Position numbers and translations under genes: made by a program. This document shows positions 26,484-35,252 of a DNA stretch of 64,000 bases, piece after piece (position 1 is the stretch's first letter; each line of letters begins with the position of its first letter). Below the pieces are notes generated by a model. It was given only the letters and a program-made list of their open reading frames with translations, did not search any database and had not been told where the DNA came from. The DNA comes from Streptomyces sp. NBC_00525 (GTDB lineage Bacteria > Actinomycetota > Actinomycetes > Streptomycetales > Streptomycetaceae): assembly GCF_036346595.1 (NCBI RefSeq), contig NZ_CP107834.1:6262001-6326000 (forward strand), read 5' to 3'.

Positions 26484-27602
26484 GTGTCCATCAATTTCAT
26501 GGTCGAGGAACGGGCGACTGTTGAACGCCTGTTCCCCGGCCTCGAACAGCGGCTCAGTGAGGTTCCCACGGCCGAACTGGAGTCCGTGAAATCTCCCGGA
26601 CTGGGAATCTTCCGTGAGTTCGGCGGGCCCGCTCTCATGGTGCCGAAGGAATACGGCGGGCTCGGCGCCGACCTGACGGACGGCCTGCGCGTCCAGCGGT
26701 TACTGGGCGCACGCTCCCCGTCCCTGGCGCTGGCCGCGAACATGCACCACTGCACGGTCATGGCGATGCCGCCGTGCCCGGCGACGGAGGACCTGCTCAC
26801 CGCGGTCGCGGCCGACAACCTGTACCTGGCTTCGGGCTTCGGCGAGGGCAAGCCGGCCGCCAGCATCCTCGTCCCGCTGATGCGGGCCGAGCGCCACGGC
26901 GACGGCTGGCGGCTCAACGGGGCGAAGAAGCCGTGCAGCCTCGCGGAGTCGATGGACTTCCTCACCGCCAGCGTCATGGTGACCTCGCCGGAGACGGGCG
27001 AGAAGGAGATGGCCCTCGCCATCATCCCGGCCGGTTCCGAGGGCATCGAGGTACGGCCGCTCGGGGACGCGCAGGTGCTGCCCGGCTCCGAGACCCGTGA
27101 GGTGGTGCTGACCGACGTCGACGTGCCGGACGACTACATATCGTCCCTGGGCGACCCCCAGACCCTGAACACCGCGCTCGCCATGGTCTTCCACATATTC
27201 GAGCTGATGGTCTCGGCCAGCTACATCGGTGTGGCCGGCGGGCTCGTCGAGGCGGTGCTCAAGGAGCGGCGCGGTTCCGCCGCCGAGCGGATCGAACTGG
27301 TCGGCGACCTGGAGACGGCCATGGCCTCGCTGGAAGCCGTGGCCCGCGACGTGACCCAGGGCGACGACGATCCGCAGGGCGTCGCCCGCGCGCTGTACGT
27401 GCGGTACTCGGCCCAGCGCACCGTCGCCCGCGTCGCCGCGCACGCCACCGAACTGCTCGGCGGCGGGGCGTACATGATCAGCGGGTTCAGCACGACGTAC
27501 TTCACGTCGGCCCGCGCCCTGGCGCTCCACCCGCCGGCCAGGAGCGCCATGGCGGAGCCGCTCGACCGGTTCGTCCTGGGCGGACCCCTCGTGATGCCCT
27601 GA
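26484..27602 (+). CDS. Acyl-CoA dehydrogenase-fold flavoprotein (possible flavin-dependent monooxygenase)
   Basis: A 372-residue protein of the acyl-CoA dehydrogenase fold: ALMVPKEYGGLGADLTDGLR at the N-terminus, a middle beta domain with DGWRLNGAKKPCSLAESMDF, and C-terminal helices with ATELLGGGAYMISG. The ASGFGEGKPAASI segment replaces the usual T.P..GSD motif, and the catalytic Glu of true dehydrogenases is not evident. Because a flavin reductase gene follows, I favour a two-component flavin monooxygenase of the class that includes VlmH (isobutylamine N-hydroxylase), which would act on an amine. Desaturation of an acyl chain is the alternative. The GTG at 26484 has GAGAGG upstream. Confidence 0.82.
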   Translation: MSINFMVEERATVERLFPGLEQRLSEVPTAELESVKSPGLGIFREFGGPALMVPKEYGGLGADLTDGLRVQRLLGARSPSLALAANMHHCTVMAMPPCPATEDLLTAVAADNLYLASGFGEGKPAASILVPLMRAERHGDGWRLNGAKKPCSLAESMDFLTASVMVTSPETGEKEMALAIIPAGSEGIEVRPLGDAQVLPGSETREVVLTDVDVPDDYISSLGDPQTLNTALAMVFHIFELMVSASYIGVAGGLVEAVLKERRGSAAERIELVGDLETAMASLEAVARDVTQGDDDPQGVARALYVRYSAQRTVARVAAHATELLGGGAYMISGFSTTYFTSARALALHPPARSAMAEPLDRFVLGGPLVMP

Positions 27603-27668
27603 CGCGCCCCGGAGCCGTGACAGCCCTTCCCACCGTGTCAGTCTCGCCGGAAGTCAGGAGCACCAGCC

Positions 27669-28829
27669 GTGAACCCGCAACCGACCGAGGACGGGGAGCC
27701 GCCGGCCGGGAAACTCCTGTGGATTCCCTGCCGGGACGAGACGGTCCCGCACCTATGCCGACCGGTGCTGGACGCCCTGGGCGCCGGCACCGAGATCCTC
27801 GCCGTACCGGCGCCCCGAGACAACGACGAGCCCCGCAACCGGGCGGGCGAGGACGTCGCCGCCCTGGCGGACCGGGCGGCGAGCGGCCTCGGCGGGGCAC
27901 CCTACGCCGTCTACGACTGCGCCCCGGGCGGTGCGACCGGGTACGCCCTGGCCCGCGCCCTGGTGGCCGCCGGTCACCGCAGCCCGCGCCACCTGTTCGT
28001 CTCGGCCGGCCCGGCGGCGGAATGCCGGTGCCCCGACCGCGCCGGGGCCGTCGCGGCGGAACCCCTCAAGCCCCGGGACAGCTACCGCCCCTACGGTCGG
28101 CCGGCCGACCCCGCGCCGCTGACCTGCCCGGTCACGGCGATCGCGGACCCGCGCGAGCCCGCCGCGTGCGAGCGCTGCACGGACGCCCTGTGGGCCGGAC
28201 GAGGTGCCGCCGCACCCGTGACCCACCTCCGGGCCGCTACGGCGGACCAGGGGCACGGGGAGCCCCACGTACGACGCGTCGCCGGACGGATGCGCGCGGC
28301 GCTGGCCGGGGAGCCGGTCCTGCCGGCCGCCGCACCGGTGACCCGTGAGGTGTTCCGGGAGGCCATGTCACGGGTCGCCTCACCGGTCTCCGTGGTCACC
28401 GCCCTGAGCCCCGAGGACGGCAGGCCGCGCGCCTTCACGGCGAGTGCGATGTGCAGCCTCTCCGAGGAGCCGCAGCTGCTGCTCGTCTGCGTCAACCGGG
28501 CCGGCCGCGCCCACGACGTCTTCACCACTGCGGACCGCTTCCTCATCAACGTCCTCACCCACGAACAGGCCGGGGTGGCCCTGGCGTTCGCCCGGCACGA
28601 CCGGGCACGGGCGGAGGCGGAACTCGTCCCCCTGGAGGGCGGGCTGCCCGGGCTCCCCGACGCCTCGGCACGCCTCCTGTGCACGCGCGAGGACGTTCTC
28701 CCCGGCGGCGACCACAGCATCGTCGTGGGCCGCCTGGAGGCCGTCACCCTCCTGGACGAGACGCCGCTGATCCACTACCGGAGGAACTGGCACCGCCCGG
28801 TGGCCGTGCCGGCGCCGCCCCCGTCCTGA
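27669..28829 (+). CDS. Degenerate type II thioesterase-like domain fused to a flavin reductase
   Basis: A 386-residue fusion. Residues about 10-210 look like a type II thioesterase (GKLLWIPC, later YAVYDCAPGGATGYALARAL and RHLFVSAGPAAECRCP), but the nucleophile elbow that should read GHSMG is DCAPG, so the Ser is gone and the domain is probably structural. Residues about 220-386 are a flavin reductase (FMN-binding split barrel): FREAMSRVASPVSVVTAL, FTASAMCSLSEEPQLLLVCV, RFLINVLTHEQAGVALAFA and GDHSIVVGRLEAV. It likely supplies reduced flavin to the preceding dehydrogenase-fold enzyme. CAGGAG lies before the GTG start. Last gene of the operon; a 20-bp hairpin follows. Confidence 0.82.
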   Translation: MNPQPTEDGEPPAGKLLWIPCRDETVPHLCRPVLDALGAGTEILAVPAPRDNDEPRNRAGEDVAALADRAASGLGGAPYAVYDCAPGGATGYALARALVAAGHRSPRHLFVSAGPAAECRCPDRAGAVAAEPLKPRDSYRPYGRPADPAPLTCPVTAIADPREPAACERCTDALWAGRGAAAPVTHLRAATADQGHGEPHVRRVAGRMRAALAGEPVLPAAAPVTREVFREAMSRVASPVSVVTALSPEDGRPRAFTASAMCSLSEEPQLLLVCVNRAGRAHDVFTTADRFLINVLTHEQAGVALAFARHDRARAEAELVPLEGGLPGLPDASARLLCTREDVLPGGDHSIVVGRLEAVTLLDETPLIHYRRNWHRPVAVPAPPPS

Positions 28830-28850
28830 GCGTCCCCCTGGACCGGGACA

Positions 28851-28894
28851 CGACACTGCCCGGCGAGCCGAGTGCGGCTCGCCGGGCAGTGTCG
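28851..28894 (+). terminator. 20-bp terminator closing the biosynthetic operon
   Basis: Perfect arms 28851-28870 and 28875-28894 with an AGTG loop, 21 bp past the stop of the flavin reductase fusion. Marks the likely right boundary of the cluster. Confidence 0.85.
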
Positions 28895-28917
28895 TGCGGT
28901 TGCGGCTACGGGGCTGT

Positions 28918-28944
28918 GGGGTTCCGCACCGGGTGCGGAACCCC
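28918..28944 (-). terminator. Terminator hairpin of the peptide transporter operon
   Basis: GGGGTTCCGCACC pairs with GGTGCGGAACCCC around a very small loop, 8 bp beyond the stop of the substrate-binding protein on the minus strand. Confidence 0.75.
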
Positions 28945-28952
28945 GCAGAACC

Positions 28953-30653
28953 TTACTTCTGCCAGCCGACGAGGCCGGGGGCGCCGATGGTGCCGTAGTT
29001 GCCGTAGAACTGGGCGGCGCCGTAGTTGGCGAGGCCCTTCTTGACGGCCCAGATGGTCGGACCGTTGTGCGTCGGCATGACGCCGTAGGTCTCCATGGCC
29101 TTCTTCTCGACCGCGTTACCGGCCTTGAGCTGCTCGTCCAGGGTCGGCAGGTTGGTGACGGCCTTGGTCTCCTCGTCCATGCTCTTCGGGACGGAGCGGG
29201 ACACGTTCAGCGTCGAGTCGGAGCAGTACATCTGGCAGATGTAGAGCATGCCGTTCGGGTCGCTGGAGATGAAGCCCATGCCGAAGATGTCGAAGGCGCG
29301 CTTGGTGAACACCTTGTTGAAGTCGGCGGACGGGTGCGCCTCGATGTTCACCTTGACGCCGATGTTCTTCATCATCTGCGCGACCGCGGTGGCACGGGCC
29401 TTGGTGGTGGACCGGTCACCGATGGTGGGGTAGGTCAGCTCGAGCTTCTTGCCGTCCTTCTCCCGCACCCCGTCCGAGCCGGCCTTCCAGCCCGCGGCGT
29501 CCAGGTCCTTCTTGGCCTGCTCCGCGTTGAACTTCACGAGGCTGCCGAAGTTGTCCTCGTAGCCCTTCTGGAAGGGGTACAGGTTGAAGGAACCGGGCAG
29601 CGGCTCCGTGTAGTCCATGCCCTGGAACGAGATCTTCGCGAGCTGGGAGCGGTCGATCCCCTCCATCACGGCCTTGCGGACCGCGACGTCCTTCAGCACC
29701 GGCGACGTGCTGTTGAGGACGAGCAGGTTGTTGGAGGTGGTCGAGCCGCGGCGCAGCTCGATGCCCTTCACGCCCTTGACCTGGTTGATCTGCTCGGCGT
29801 TCTGGACCTGGACGGCGTCGATCTGGCCGTTCTTGAACGCGTTGATGCTGGCGCTCTCCTCCATCTGGACGAAGGTCAGCTCGTCCAGATGCGGCTTGGC
29901 GCCCCACCAGTTCGGGTTGGGCTTGTACGTGACGGTGCCGCCCTTGGCGTCGAACTTGGCGATGGTGTACGGGCCGGCGCCCCACTCGGCGTGCGGCTTG
30001 CTCACGTACGCCTTGTTGAAGTCCTCGGACTTGGCGATGTGCGGGTTGACGATCTGGGCGAAGAGGGACTTCCAGTAGACGAACGTGCCCTTGAAGGTGA
30101 CGACCGCCTGCTTGGCGTCCTTGCCCTTCTTGACCGAGGTGATGCTGGAGTACCCGTCCGTGGACGAGACGTTGTACTCCTTGTCCTTCCCGTTCAGCGC
30201 GGCCCAGGTGTCACGGAACGCGGTCCAGTCGATGTCCTGGCCGTCGTTCCACTTCGCCTTGGGATTGATCGTGTAGGTGACCTGGGTGTTGCCACCCACC
30301 GTCTCCTGCTTGACGTCGGTGAGGAAGTCCTCGTTGTACGTGATGTTGCCCTTCGGGTCGTTGAAGGACAGCTGCGGCTGGTAGAACCAGGAGATCTTCG
30401 ACGTGTAGAGCGAGGCGTCACCGTTCAGCGTGTTGAGCTGGTCGGGGATCTCCACGATGGGGAGCGTCAGCTTGCCCCCCTGCTTCAGGTTGCTCGCGGG
30501 CTGCGGGTTGTACGAGGTCAGGACCTCGCTCTCCGACGTGGCGCCCTTGGACTTCGGCTTCTTGGCGTCGTCGGAGTCGCTGCTGCTGCACCCCGTCAGG
30601 ACGAGGGAGGACGCGGCGGCGAGCGCCACCAGGCTCACGGTGATCTTTCTCAT
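28953..30653 (-). CDS. Peptide ABC transporter substrate-binding lipoprotein (family 5)
   Basis: A 566-residue exported binding protein. MRKITVSLVALAAASSLVLT plus GCSSS is a lipoprotein signal with the lipobox LVLTGC, so the protein is anchored outside the membrane. The mature part is a family 5 (DppA/OppA-like) binding protein: NPQPASNLKQGGKLTLPIVE, INPKAKWNDGQDIDWTAFRD and GAGPYTIAKFDAKGGTVTYK. The start at 30653 has AAAGG upstream. It is the last gene of the operon, after two permeases and a fused ATPase; in many dpp/opp operons the binding protein comes first. Ligand probably oligopeptide, but family 5 also binds other solutes. Confidence 0.92.
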   Translation of the reverse strand: MRKITVSLVALAAASSLVLTGCSSSDSDDAKKPKSKGATSESEVLTSYNPQPASNLKQGGKLTLPIVEIPDQLNTLNGDASLYTSKISWFYQPQLSFNDPKGNITYNEDFLTDVKQETVGGNTQVTYTINPKAKWNDGQDIDWTAFRDTWAALNGKDKEYNVSSTDGYSSITSVKKGKDAKQAVVTFKGTFVYWKSLFAQIVNPHIAKSEDFNKAYVSKPHAEWGAGPYTIAKFDAKGGTVTYKPNPNWWGAKPHLDELTFVQMEESASINAFKNGQIDAVQVQNAEQINQVKGVKGIELRRGSTTSNNLLVLNSTSPVLKDVAVRKAVMEGIDRSQLAKISFQGMDYTEPLPGSFNLYPFQKGYEDNFGSLVKFNAEQAKKDLDAAGWKAGSDGVREKDGKKLELTYPTIGDRSTTKARATAVAQMMKNIGVKVNIEAHPSADFNKVFTKRAFDIFGMGFISSDPNGMLYICQMYCSDSTLNVSRSVPKSMDEETKAVTNLPTLDEQLKAGNAVEKKAMETYGVMPTHNGPTIWAVKKGLANYGAAQFYGNYGTIGAPGLVGWQK

Positions 30654-30678
30654 GACGGCCTTGGCCTTTCTTGCTCGG

Positions 30679-32805
30679 TTACTTGTTGGCAGACGTGGAC
30701 GTGCCCGCGAAGTGGCATGCGTCGCGGTGGTCGGGGTCCCCACGCTCGGTGAGCAGGGGGGTGACTCCGCGGCACTGTTCCTTCTGGGACTCGGAGAGCG
30801 TCGTGTGGAGCGGGCACCTGGAGACGAAACGGCAACCGGGCTGTTCGTCGGTGGGACTGGGAAGGTCGCCCTCCAGCAGAACGCGTTCCCGGGTGCGTTC
30901 GGCCACCGGGTCGGGCAGCGGGATCGCTGAGAGGAGCGCCTTGGTGTAGGGGTGCCTGGGGTTGTCGAAGACGGAGTCGGTGGACCCGATCTCGACGATC
31001 CGCCCCAGGTACATCACCGCCACCCGGTCGGAGATATGGCATACCACCGACAGGTCGTGGGCGACGAAGAGGTAGGACAGGCCCAGCTCGGTCTTGAGGT
31101 CGTTGAGCAGGTTGATGACACCGGCCTGCACGGACACGTCGAGCGCCGAGACCGGCTCGTCGAGCACCAGCAGCCGGGGCTTGGTGGACAGCGCACGGGC
31201 GATGCCGATGCGCTGGCGCTGCCCGCCGGAGAACGCCGAGGGGAAGCGGTCGCGGTGCTCGGGGTCGAGCCCCACCAGCTCCATCAGCTCCGCGACCTTG
31301 GCGGTCAGCACCTTCTTGTCGCGTTCTCCGACCGCGCGCAGGGGCTCCGCGAGGATGTCGAAGACCGTCATGCGGGGGTCGAGCGCGCCCATCGGGTCCT
31401 GGAAGACCATCTGGATGTTGCGGCGCACCTCGCTGACGTCCTGCTTGCGCCGGAGGTCGGCCGTGTCATGGCCGCAGACCGAAATGCTGCCCTGCTCCGG
31501 GGGCTTGAGCCCCATGATCTCCAGCAGGGTGGTCGTCTTGCCGCACCCCGACTCGCCGACCAGGCCCAGCGTCTCGCCCTCGCGGATGTCCAGGTCGATG
31601 CCGTTGACGGCGAAGACCGTGCCCACCTTGCGCTTGAGCAGGCCGCCCTTGGTCAGCGGGAAGGTCTTGGTGACTCCGGAGAGCTCCAGGACCTTCGGCC
31701 GCTCCTCGCGGGGGGTCTCCGCGACGCGGTCCTCCCGTTCGGCCGGGAGGGGGAAGATCGGCTCGCCGCCGATGGCGCCGTCCTCGATCTCCGCGGCGCG
31801 CCGGCAGGCGGTGGAGTGTCCCGTGGCGGCGTCGCTCCCGCCGATGGCCAGCAGCGGCGGCTCGGCCTCCCGGCACGCGTCCTCGACCGCGGGGCAGCGC
31901 GCCGCGAAGGGGCAGGCGTCGGGCAGGTCCACCAGCAGCGGCGGAGTTCCCGGCACCGGGGTCAGGGCTTCCCGGTCCCGGTCGTCCAGGCGGGGGATCG
32001 CACCCATGAGGCCGATGGTGTACGGCATCCGGGGCTGTGCGAAGAGATCGTCGACCGAGGCGTGCTCGACCGGGCGCCCGGCGTACATCACCATGACGTC
32101 GTCGGCGGAGCCGGCCACGACCCCGAGGTCGTGGGTGATCATGATGACCGCGGCGCCGGTCTCGCGCTGGGCCGTCTTGAGGACGTCGAGGATCTGCGCC
32201 TGCACGGTGACGTCCAGGGCGGTCGTCGGCTCGTCGGCGATGATCAGGTCGGGGTTGTTCGCGATCGCCATGGCGATCACGGCCCGCTGCCGCATACCGC
32301 CCGAGAACTCGTGCGGGAAGCCCTTGGCGCGGCGGTCGGGGTTGGGGATGCCGACCAGGTCCAGCAGTTCCACGGCCCGCTTCCAGGCAGCCGCGGACGA
32401 GAGGTCCTGGTGGATCTGGAGGGACTCGACGATCTGGGCCCCGATGCTGAAGATCGGGGTGAGCGACGAGAGCGGGTCCTGGAAGATCATGCCGATCTGC
32501 TGACCGCGGACCTTGGACATCCGGCGGTCGTCCAGGTCGAGGAGGTTCTTCCCGTCGAGCATGATCTCGCCGGTGACCGAGGCGTACTCGGGGAGCAGCC
32601 CCATGACGGCCATCGACGTGACGGACTTGCCCGAACCGGACTCGCCCACGATGCCGAGGGTCTTGCCGCGGTGCAGGTCGAAGGAGACACCGCGTACGGC
32701 GTCGACCCGGCCGGCTTCCGAGGGGAAGGCCACCTTGAGGTCACGGACGGACAGCAGGGCCTGCTGGGTTCCGGGCTCGGTCGTGACAGTGCGCTGCTCG
32801 ATCAT
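30679..32805 (-). CDS. Fused double ATPase of a peptide ABC importer (DppD-DppF type)
   Basis: A 708-residue protein with two complete nucleotide-binding domains. First half: Walker A GIVGESGSGKSVTS, signature FSGGMRQRAVIAMAI, Walker B DLIIADEPTTALDV. Second half: GLVGESGCGKTTTL, FSGGQRQRIGIARAL and RLLVLDEPVSALDV. Each half ends in the Cys-containing oligopeptide ATPase C-terminal region (CPFAARCPAVEDAC and CRFVSRCPLHTTLSE), which in Dpp/Opp proteins can bind a metal cluster. Separate DppD and DppF proteins are thus joined in one chain. It overlaps the upstream permease by ATGA. Confidence 0.93.
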   Translation of the reverse strand: MIEQRTVTTEPGTQQALLSVRDLKVAFPSEAGRVDAVRGVSFDLHRGKTLGIVGESGSGKSVTSMAVMGLLPEYASVTGEIMLDGKNLLDLDDRRMSKVRGQQIGMIFQDPLSSLTPIFSIGAQIVESLQIHQDLSSAAAWKRAVELLDLVGIPNPDRRAKGFPHEFSGGMRQRAVIAMAIANNPDLIIADEPTTALDVTVQAQILDVLKTAQRETGAAVIMITHDLGVVAGSADDVMVMYAGRPVEHASVDDLFAQPRMPYTIGLMGAIPRLDDRDREALTPVPGTPPLLVDLPDACPFAARCPAVEDACREAEPPLLAIGGSDAATGHSTACRRAAEIEDGAIGGEPIFPLPAEREDRVAETPREERPKVLELSGVTKTFPLTKGGLLKRKVGTVFAVNGIDLDIREGETLGLVGESGCGKTTTLLEIMGLKPPEQGSISVCGHDTADLRRKQDVSEVRRNIQMVFQDPMGALDPRMTVFDILAEPLRAVGERDKKVLTAKVAELMELVGLDPEHRDRFPSAFSGGQRQRIGIARALSTKPRLLVLDEPVSALDVSVQAGVINLLNDLKTELGLSYLFVAHDLSVVCHISDRVAVMYLGRIVEIGSTDSVFDNPRHPYTKALLSAIPLPDPVAERTRERVLLEGDLPSPTDEQPGCRFVSRCPLHTTLSESQKEQCRGVTPLLTERGDPDHRDACHFAGTSTSANK

Positions 32806-33749
32806 GCGCGGCCTCCGGACTGCGAGGTGGGGTCCAGGGCGTCGCGCAGACCGTCACCGATGAGAGCCATGGCCACGGTGAGCAGGACGACCAGGATCGC
32901 CGGCATGTAGAAGAGCCAGGGGGCGGTGGACAGGGTGTTCTGCCCGTCGGCCAGCATGGAACCGAGGGACACGTCGGGCTGCTTGACGCCGAACCCGATG
33001 AAGGAGAGGGCCGTTTCGGACTGCACGGTCGAGGCGACACCGAGGGTGAACGTCACGATCAGCAGGGAGCCGATGTTGGGCACCAGGTGGCGGATGATGG
33101 TCCGGAGCGGGCTGACGCCCATGAAGCGGGCCGCCATCACGTACTCGCGTTCCCGGAGGGACGTGGCCAGGGACCAGATCACCCGGGCGGTCAGCATCCA
33201 GCCGAACAGGGTGAGCACCACGACCAGGACCTGCCAGTCACCGCGGTAGTGCGTACCGACCAGCGCGATGATGAGGAACGAGGGCAGGATGAGCAGGAAG
33301 TGGACGAAGCCGAGCATCGCCCGCTCGATCTTGCCGCCGAAGTAGGCGGCGGTGGTGCCGAACAGACCGGCGATGGCGGTGGTCATCAGCGACACCGTCA
33401 CGGCGATGATCAGCGACCTGCCGAGGCCGTGCACCAGCTGGGCGTAGACGTCGTTGCCCGCTCCGTTGGTGCCCAGGATGTGGCCGCCGACGCCGGGGCC
33501 GACGGTCAGAGCGGTGAAGTCCGCCTCCTCGTGGTTCCAGTCGGTCAGGAACCGGCCGAACACGGAGAAGAGGACGAGCAGGACGAACAGGATGAGGCCG
33601 GCGAGCGCGGACTTGTTGCGCGCGAAGCGGCGCATGTAGAGCTTGCTCGGCGAGAGGCGCTTGCCGCCGGTCGTGCCGGGCTCCAGCGCTTCGGGGGCCT
33701 CCGGAGCCTCTTCGGGGACGGTTCCGGCGCCTGGCATGTTGATGGCCAT
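32802..33749 (-). CDS. Peptide ABC transporter permease (DppC type)
   Basis: A 315-residue inner-membrane permease. A hydrophilic N-terminus (SPSKLYMRRFARNKSALAGL) leads to the first membrane helix, followed by five more. The EAA-like loop with SLREREYVMAARFMGVSPLR and IIRHLVPNIGSLLIV contacts the ATPase. It starts 1 bp before the upstream permease stop region ends and overlaps the ATPase gene, so the operon is tightly coupled. Forms the channel together with the DppB-type permease. Confidence 0.92.
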   Translation of the reverse strand: MAINMPGAGTVPEEAPEAPEALEPGTTGGKRLSPSKLYMRRFARNKSALAGLILFVLLVLFSVFGRFLTDWNHEEADFTALTVGPGVGGHILGTNGAGNDVYAQLVHGLGRSLIIAVTVSLMTTAIAGLFGTTAAYFGGKIERAMLGFVHFLLILPSFLIIALVGTHYRGDWQVLVVVLTLFGWMLTARVIWSLATSLREREYVMAARFMGVSPLRTIIRHLVPNIGSLLIVTFTLGVASTVQSETALSFIGFGVKQPDVSLGSMLADGQNTLSTAPWLFYMPAILVVLLTVAMALIGDGLRDALDPTSQSGGRA

Positions 33750-33750
33750 G

Positions 33751-34734
33751 TCAGCTCACCCTGATCCTGGGGTCGAGGGCCACGACGACGAGGTCGGCCA
33801 GGATCGCGCCGATGGCCGTCATCAGGGCACCGAAGGCCGCCACGGCTACGGCACCGTGCACGTCGTTCGTGCCGATGGTCTTGGTGAAGTACTCACCCAT
33901 GCCGTGCCACGCGAAGACGGTTTCCGTGATGACCGCGCCGGTGAACAGTGCGGGCATCGCGAAGGCGACCTGGGTGGCGACGGGAATGATCGAGGTCCGC
34001 AGTCCGTGCCGGTAGATCGCCTGCTTGCGGGTCAGCCCCTTCGACCGTGCGGTGCGCACGTAGTCGGAGTTGATGTGGTCCAGCAGCAACGAGCGCTGCA
34101 ACAGGTGATATCCGGCGTACGAGATGAACGTCAGGGAAATCGTGGGGAGAATCGCATGCATCACCCTCGATCCCAGGACGGGCCAGAACCCGGTGACATC
34201 GGGGCTCTGCGCTCCGGCGACGGGCAGCAGCGTGTTGCCGAGCGACTGGTTGAGCCAGATGGCGAGGAGGACCACGCCGAGCGAGGCCACGGCGGAGGGC
34301 GTGTTGAAGGAGATCACGGAGATGCCCTGCCACACCCGGTCGCCGGCCTTGTACTGGCGCGAGGCGGTGTAGACGCCCAGCCCGACGCCGATGACGATGG
34401 AGAGGATCGTCGAGGCGATGACCAACTGGCCACTGACGAAGATCCGGTAGGCGACCTGGTCGTTGACGCTGCCCCCGGTCGGGGACTGACCCCAGTCGAA
34501 GTGGGTCACGATCTGGGAGATCCAGTGCCACCACCGATCCATGATCGGTTTGTCCGGATTCAGATTGTAAAGCGACAGTGATTGGTTGATCTGGGCTGGA
34601 GTTCGAGGCGGTCGCAACGCGGTGTAGTTCGACGCAGGCTTCAGGAATGCATTCGCCAGGAAATACGTCAGATTGGTTGCGACAGCGATCATCAAAAACC
34701 AGCCGACTGCTTTGCGGGCAACGTAACGCAGCAC
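33751..34734 (-). CDS. Peptide ABC transporter permease (DppB type)
   Basis: A 327-residue permease, first gene of the transporter operon, starting at GTG with GAAAGG upstream. The N-terminal helix MLRYVARKAVGWFLMIAVAT is typical of the DppB/OppB family. The ATPase-contact loop is DYVRTARSKGLTRKQAIYRH. The periplasmic region is expanded (NPDKPIMDRWWHWISQIVTH), as in many actinobacterial members. The stretch from 34735 to 35252 upstream contains the operon promoter. Confidence 0.92.
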   Translation of the reverse strand: MLRYVARKAVGWFLMIAVATNLTYFLANAFLKPASNYTALRPPRTPAQINQSLSLYNLNPDKPIMDRWWHWISQIVTHFDWGQSPTGGSVNDQVAYRIFVSGQLVIASTILSIVIGVGLGVYTASRQYKAGDRVWQGISVISFNTPSAVASLGVVLLAIWLNQSLGNTLLPVAGAQSPDVTGFWPVLGSRVMHAILPTISLTFISYAGYHLLQRSLLLDHINSDYVRTARSKGLTRKQAIYRHGLRTSIIPVATQVAFAMPALFTGAVITETVFAWHGMGEYFTKTIGTNDVHGAVAVAAFGALMTAIGAILADLVVVALDPRIRVS

Positions 34735-35252
34735 TGTGAGCCGGCCTTTCTATGAAACGTGGGCCCGCAGATCCGGTAGGTGAACTGGACGCTTGGCCGC
34801 GTTGACCGGGCACCGGGTTGCGAGCGCTCGGACAGGACGTGCGGACTCTCGAGGTCAGAAAATGGTTGGTGCGAGGGCACCTCGATGTAGGAGTCTGTGG
34901 TGGGCAGATGGTGCCGCACGGGTGCGTGGGGCCGAGGTGAGCCGTGTGCCAGGCATGGGGCGACAACCTTGCATCGGAATGAGTCGATTCGTGGCGGCTG
35001 CCCGATTCGACAGTGCCTGTGCTGACGATTCCAAGTGCCCGTGATCACGTCAAGGCTGGTCAGGTCGCGATCCGGTTAAGCGAATCCGCATATCGGTCAT
35101 TCGTGACGTAAAATCTTGGTGTCGGGACGGGTATGCGAGGTTGGCGCGTTACCGAACAGTAAAAAGTGGTAAAGGGATCTCATGTGATCATGTTGGACAT
35201 GTGTGCCCTTTTGGTCCGCCGGGGCCGGCTCCCGGCGTAGCCGTCTGCGGTG
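34735..35252. other. Intergenic region upstream of the peptide transporter
   Basis: No convincing gene. The strip 35090-35180 is relatively AT-rich (for example GTGACGTAAAATC, CAGTAAAAAGTGG), which fits a promoter zone for the leftward transporter operon. A weak 7-bp hairpin CGCCGGG/CCCGGCG at 35217-35237 may end the adjacent leftward FBP gene. Confidence 0.4.

Noticed and set aside
28953..34734. Peptide importer as part of the biosynthetic cluster
   Set aside because: It is on the opposite strand, separated by two terminators, lacks the shared promoter element and resembles an ordinary nutrient importer.
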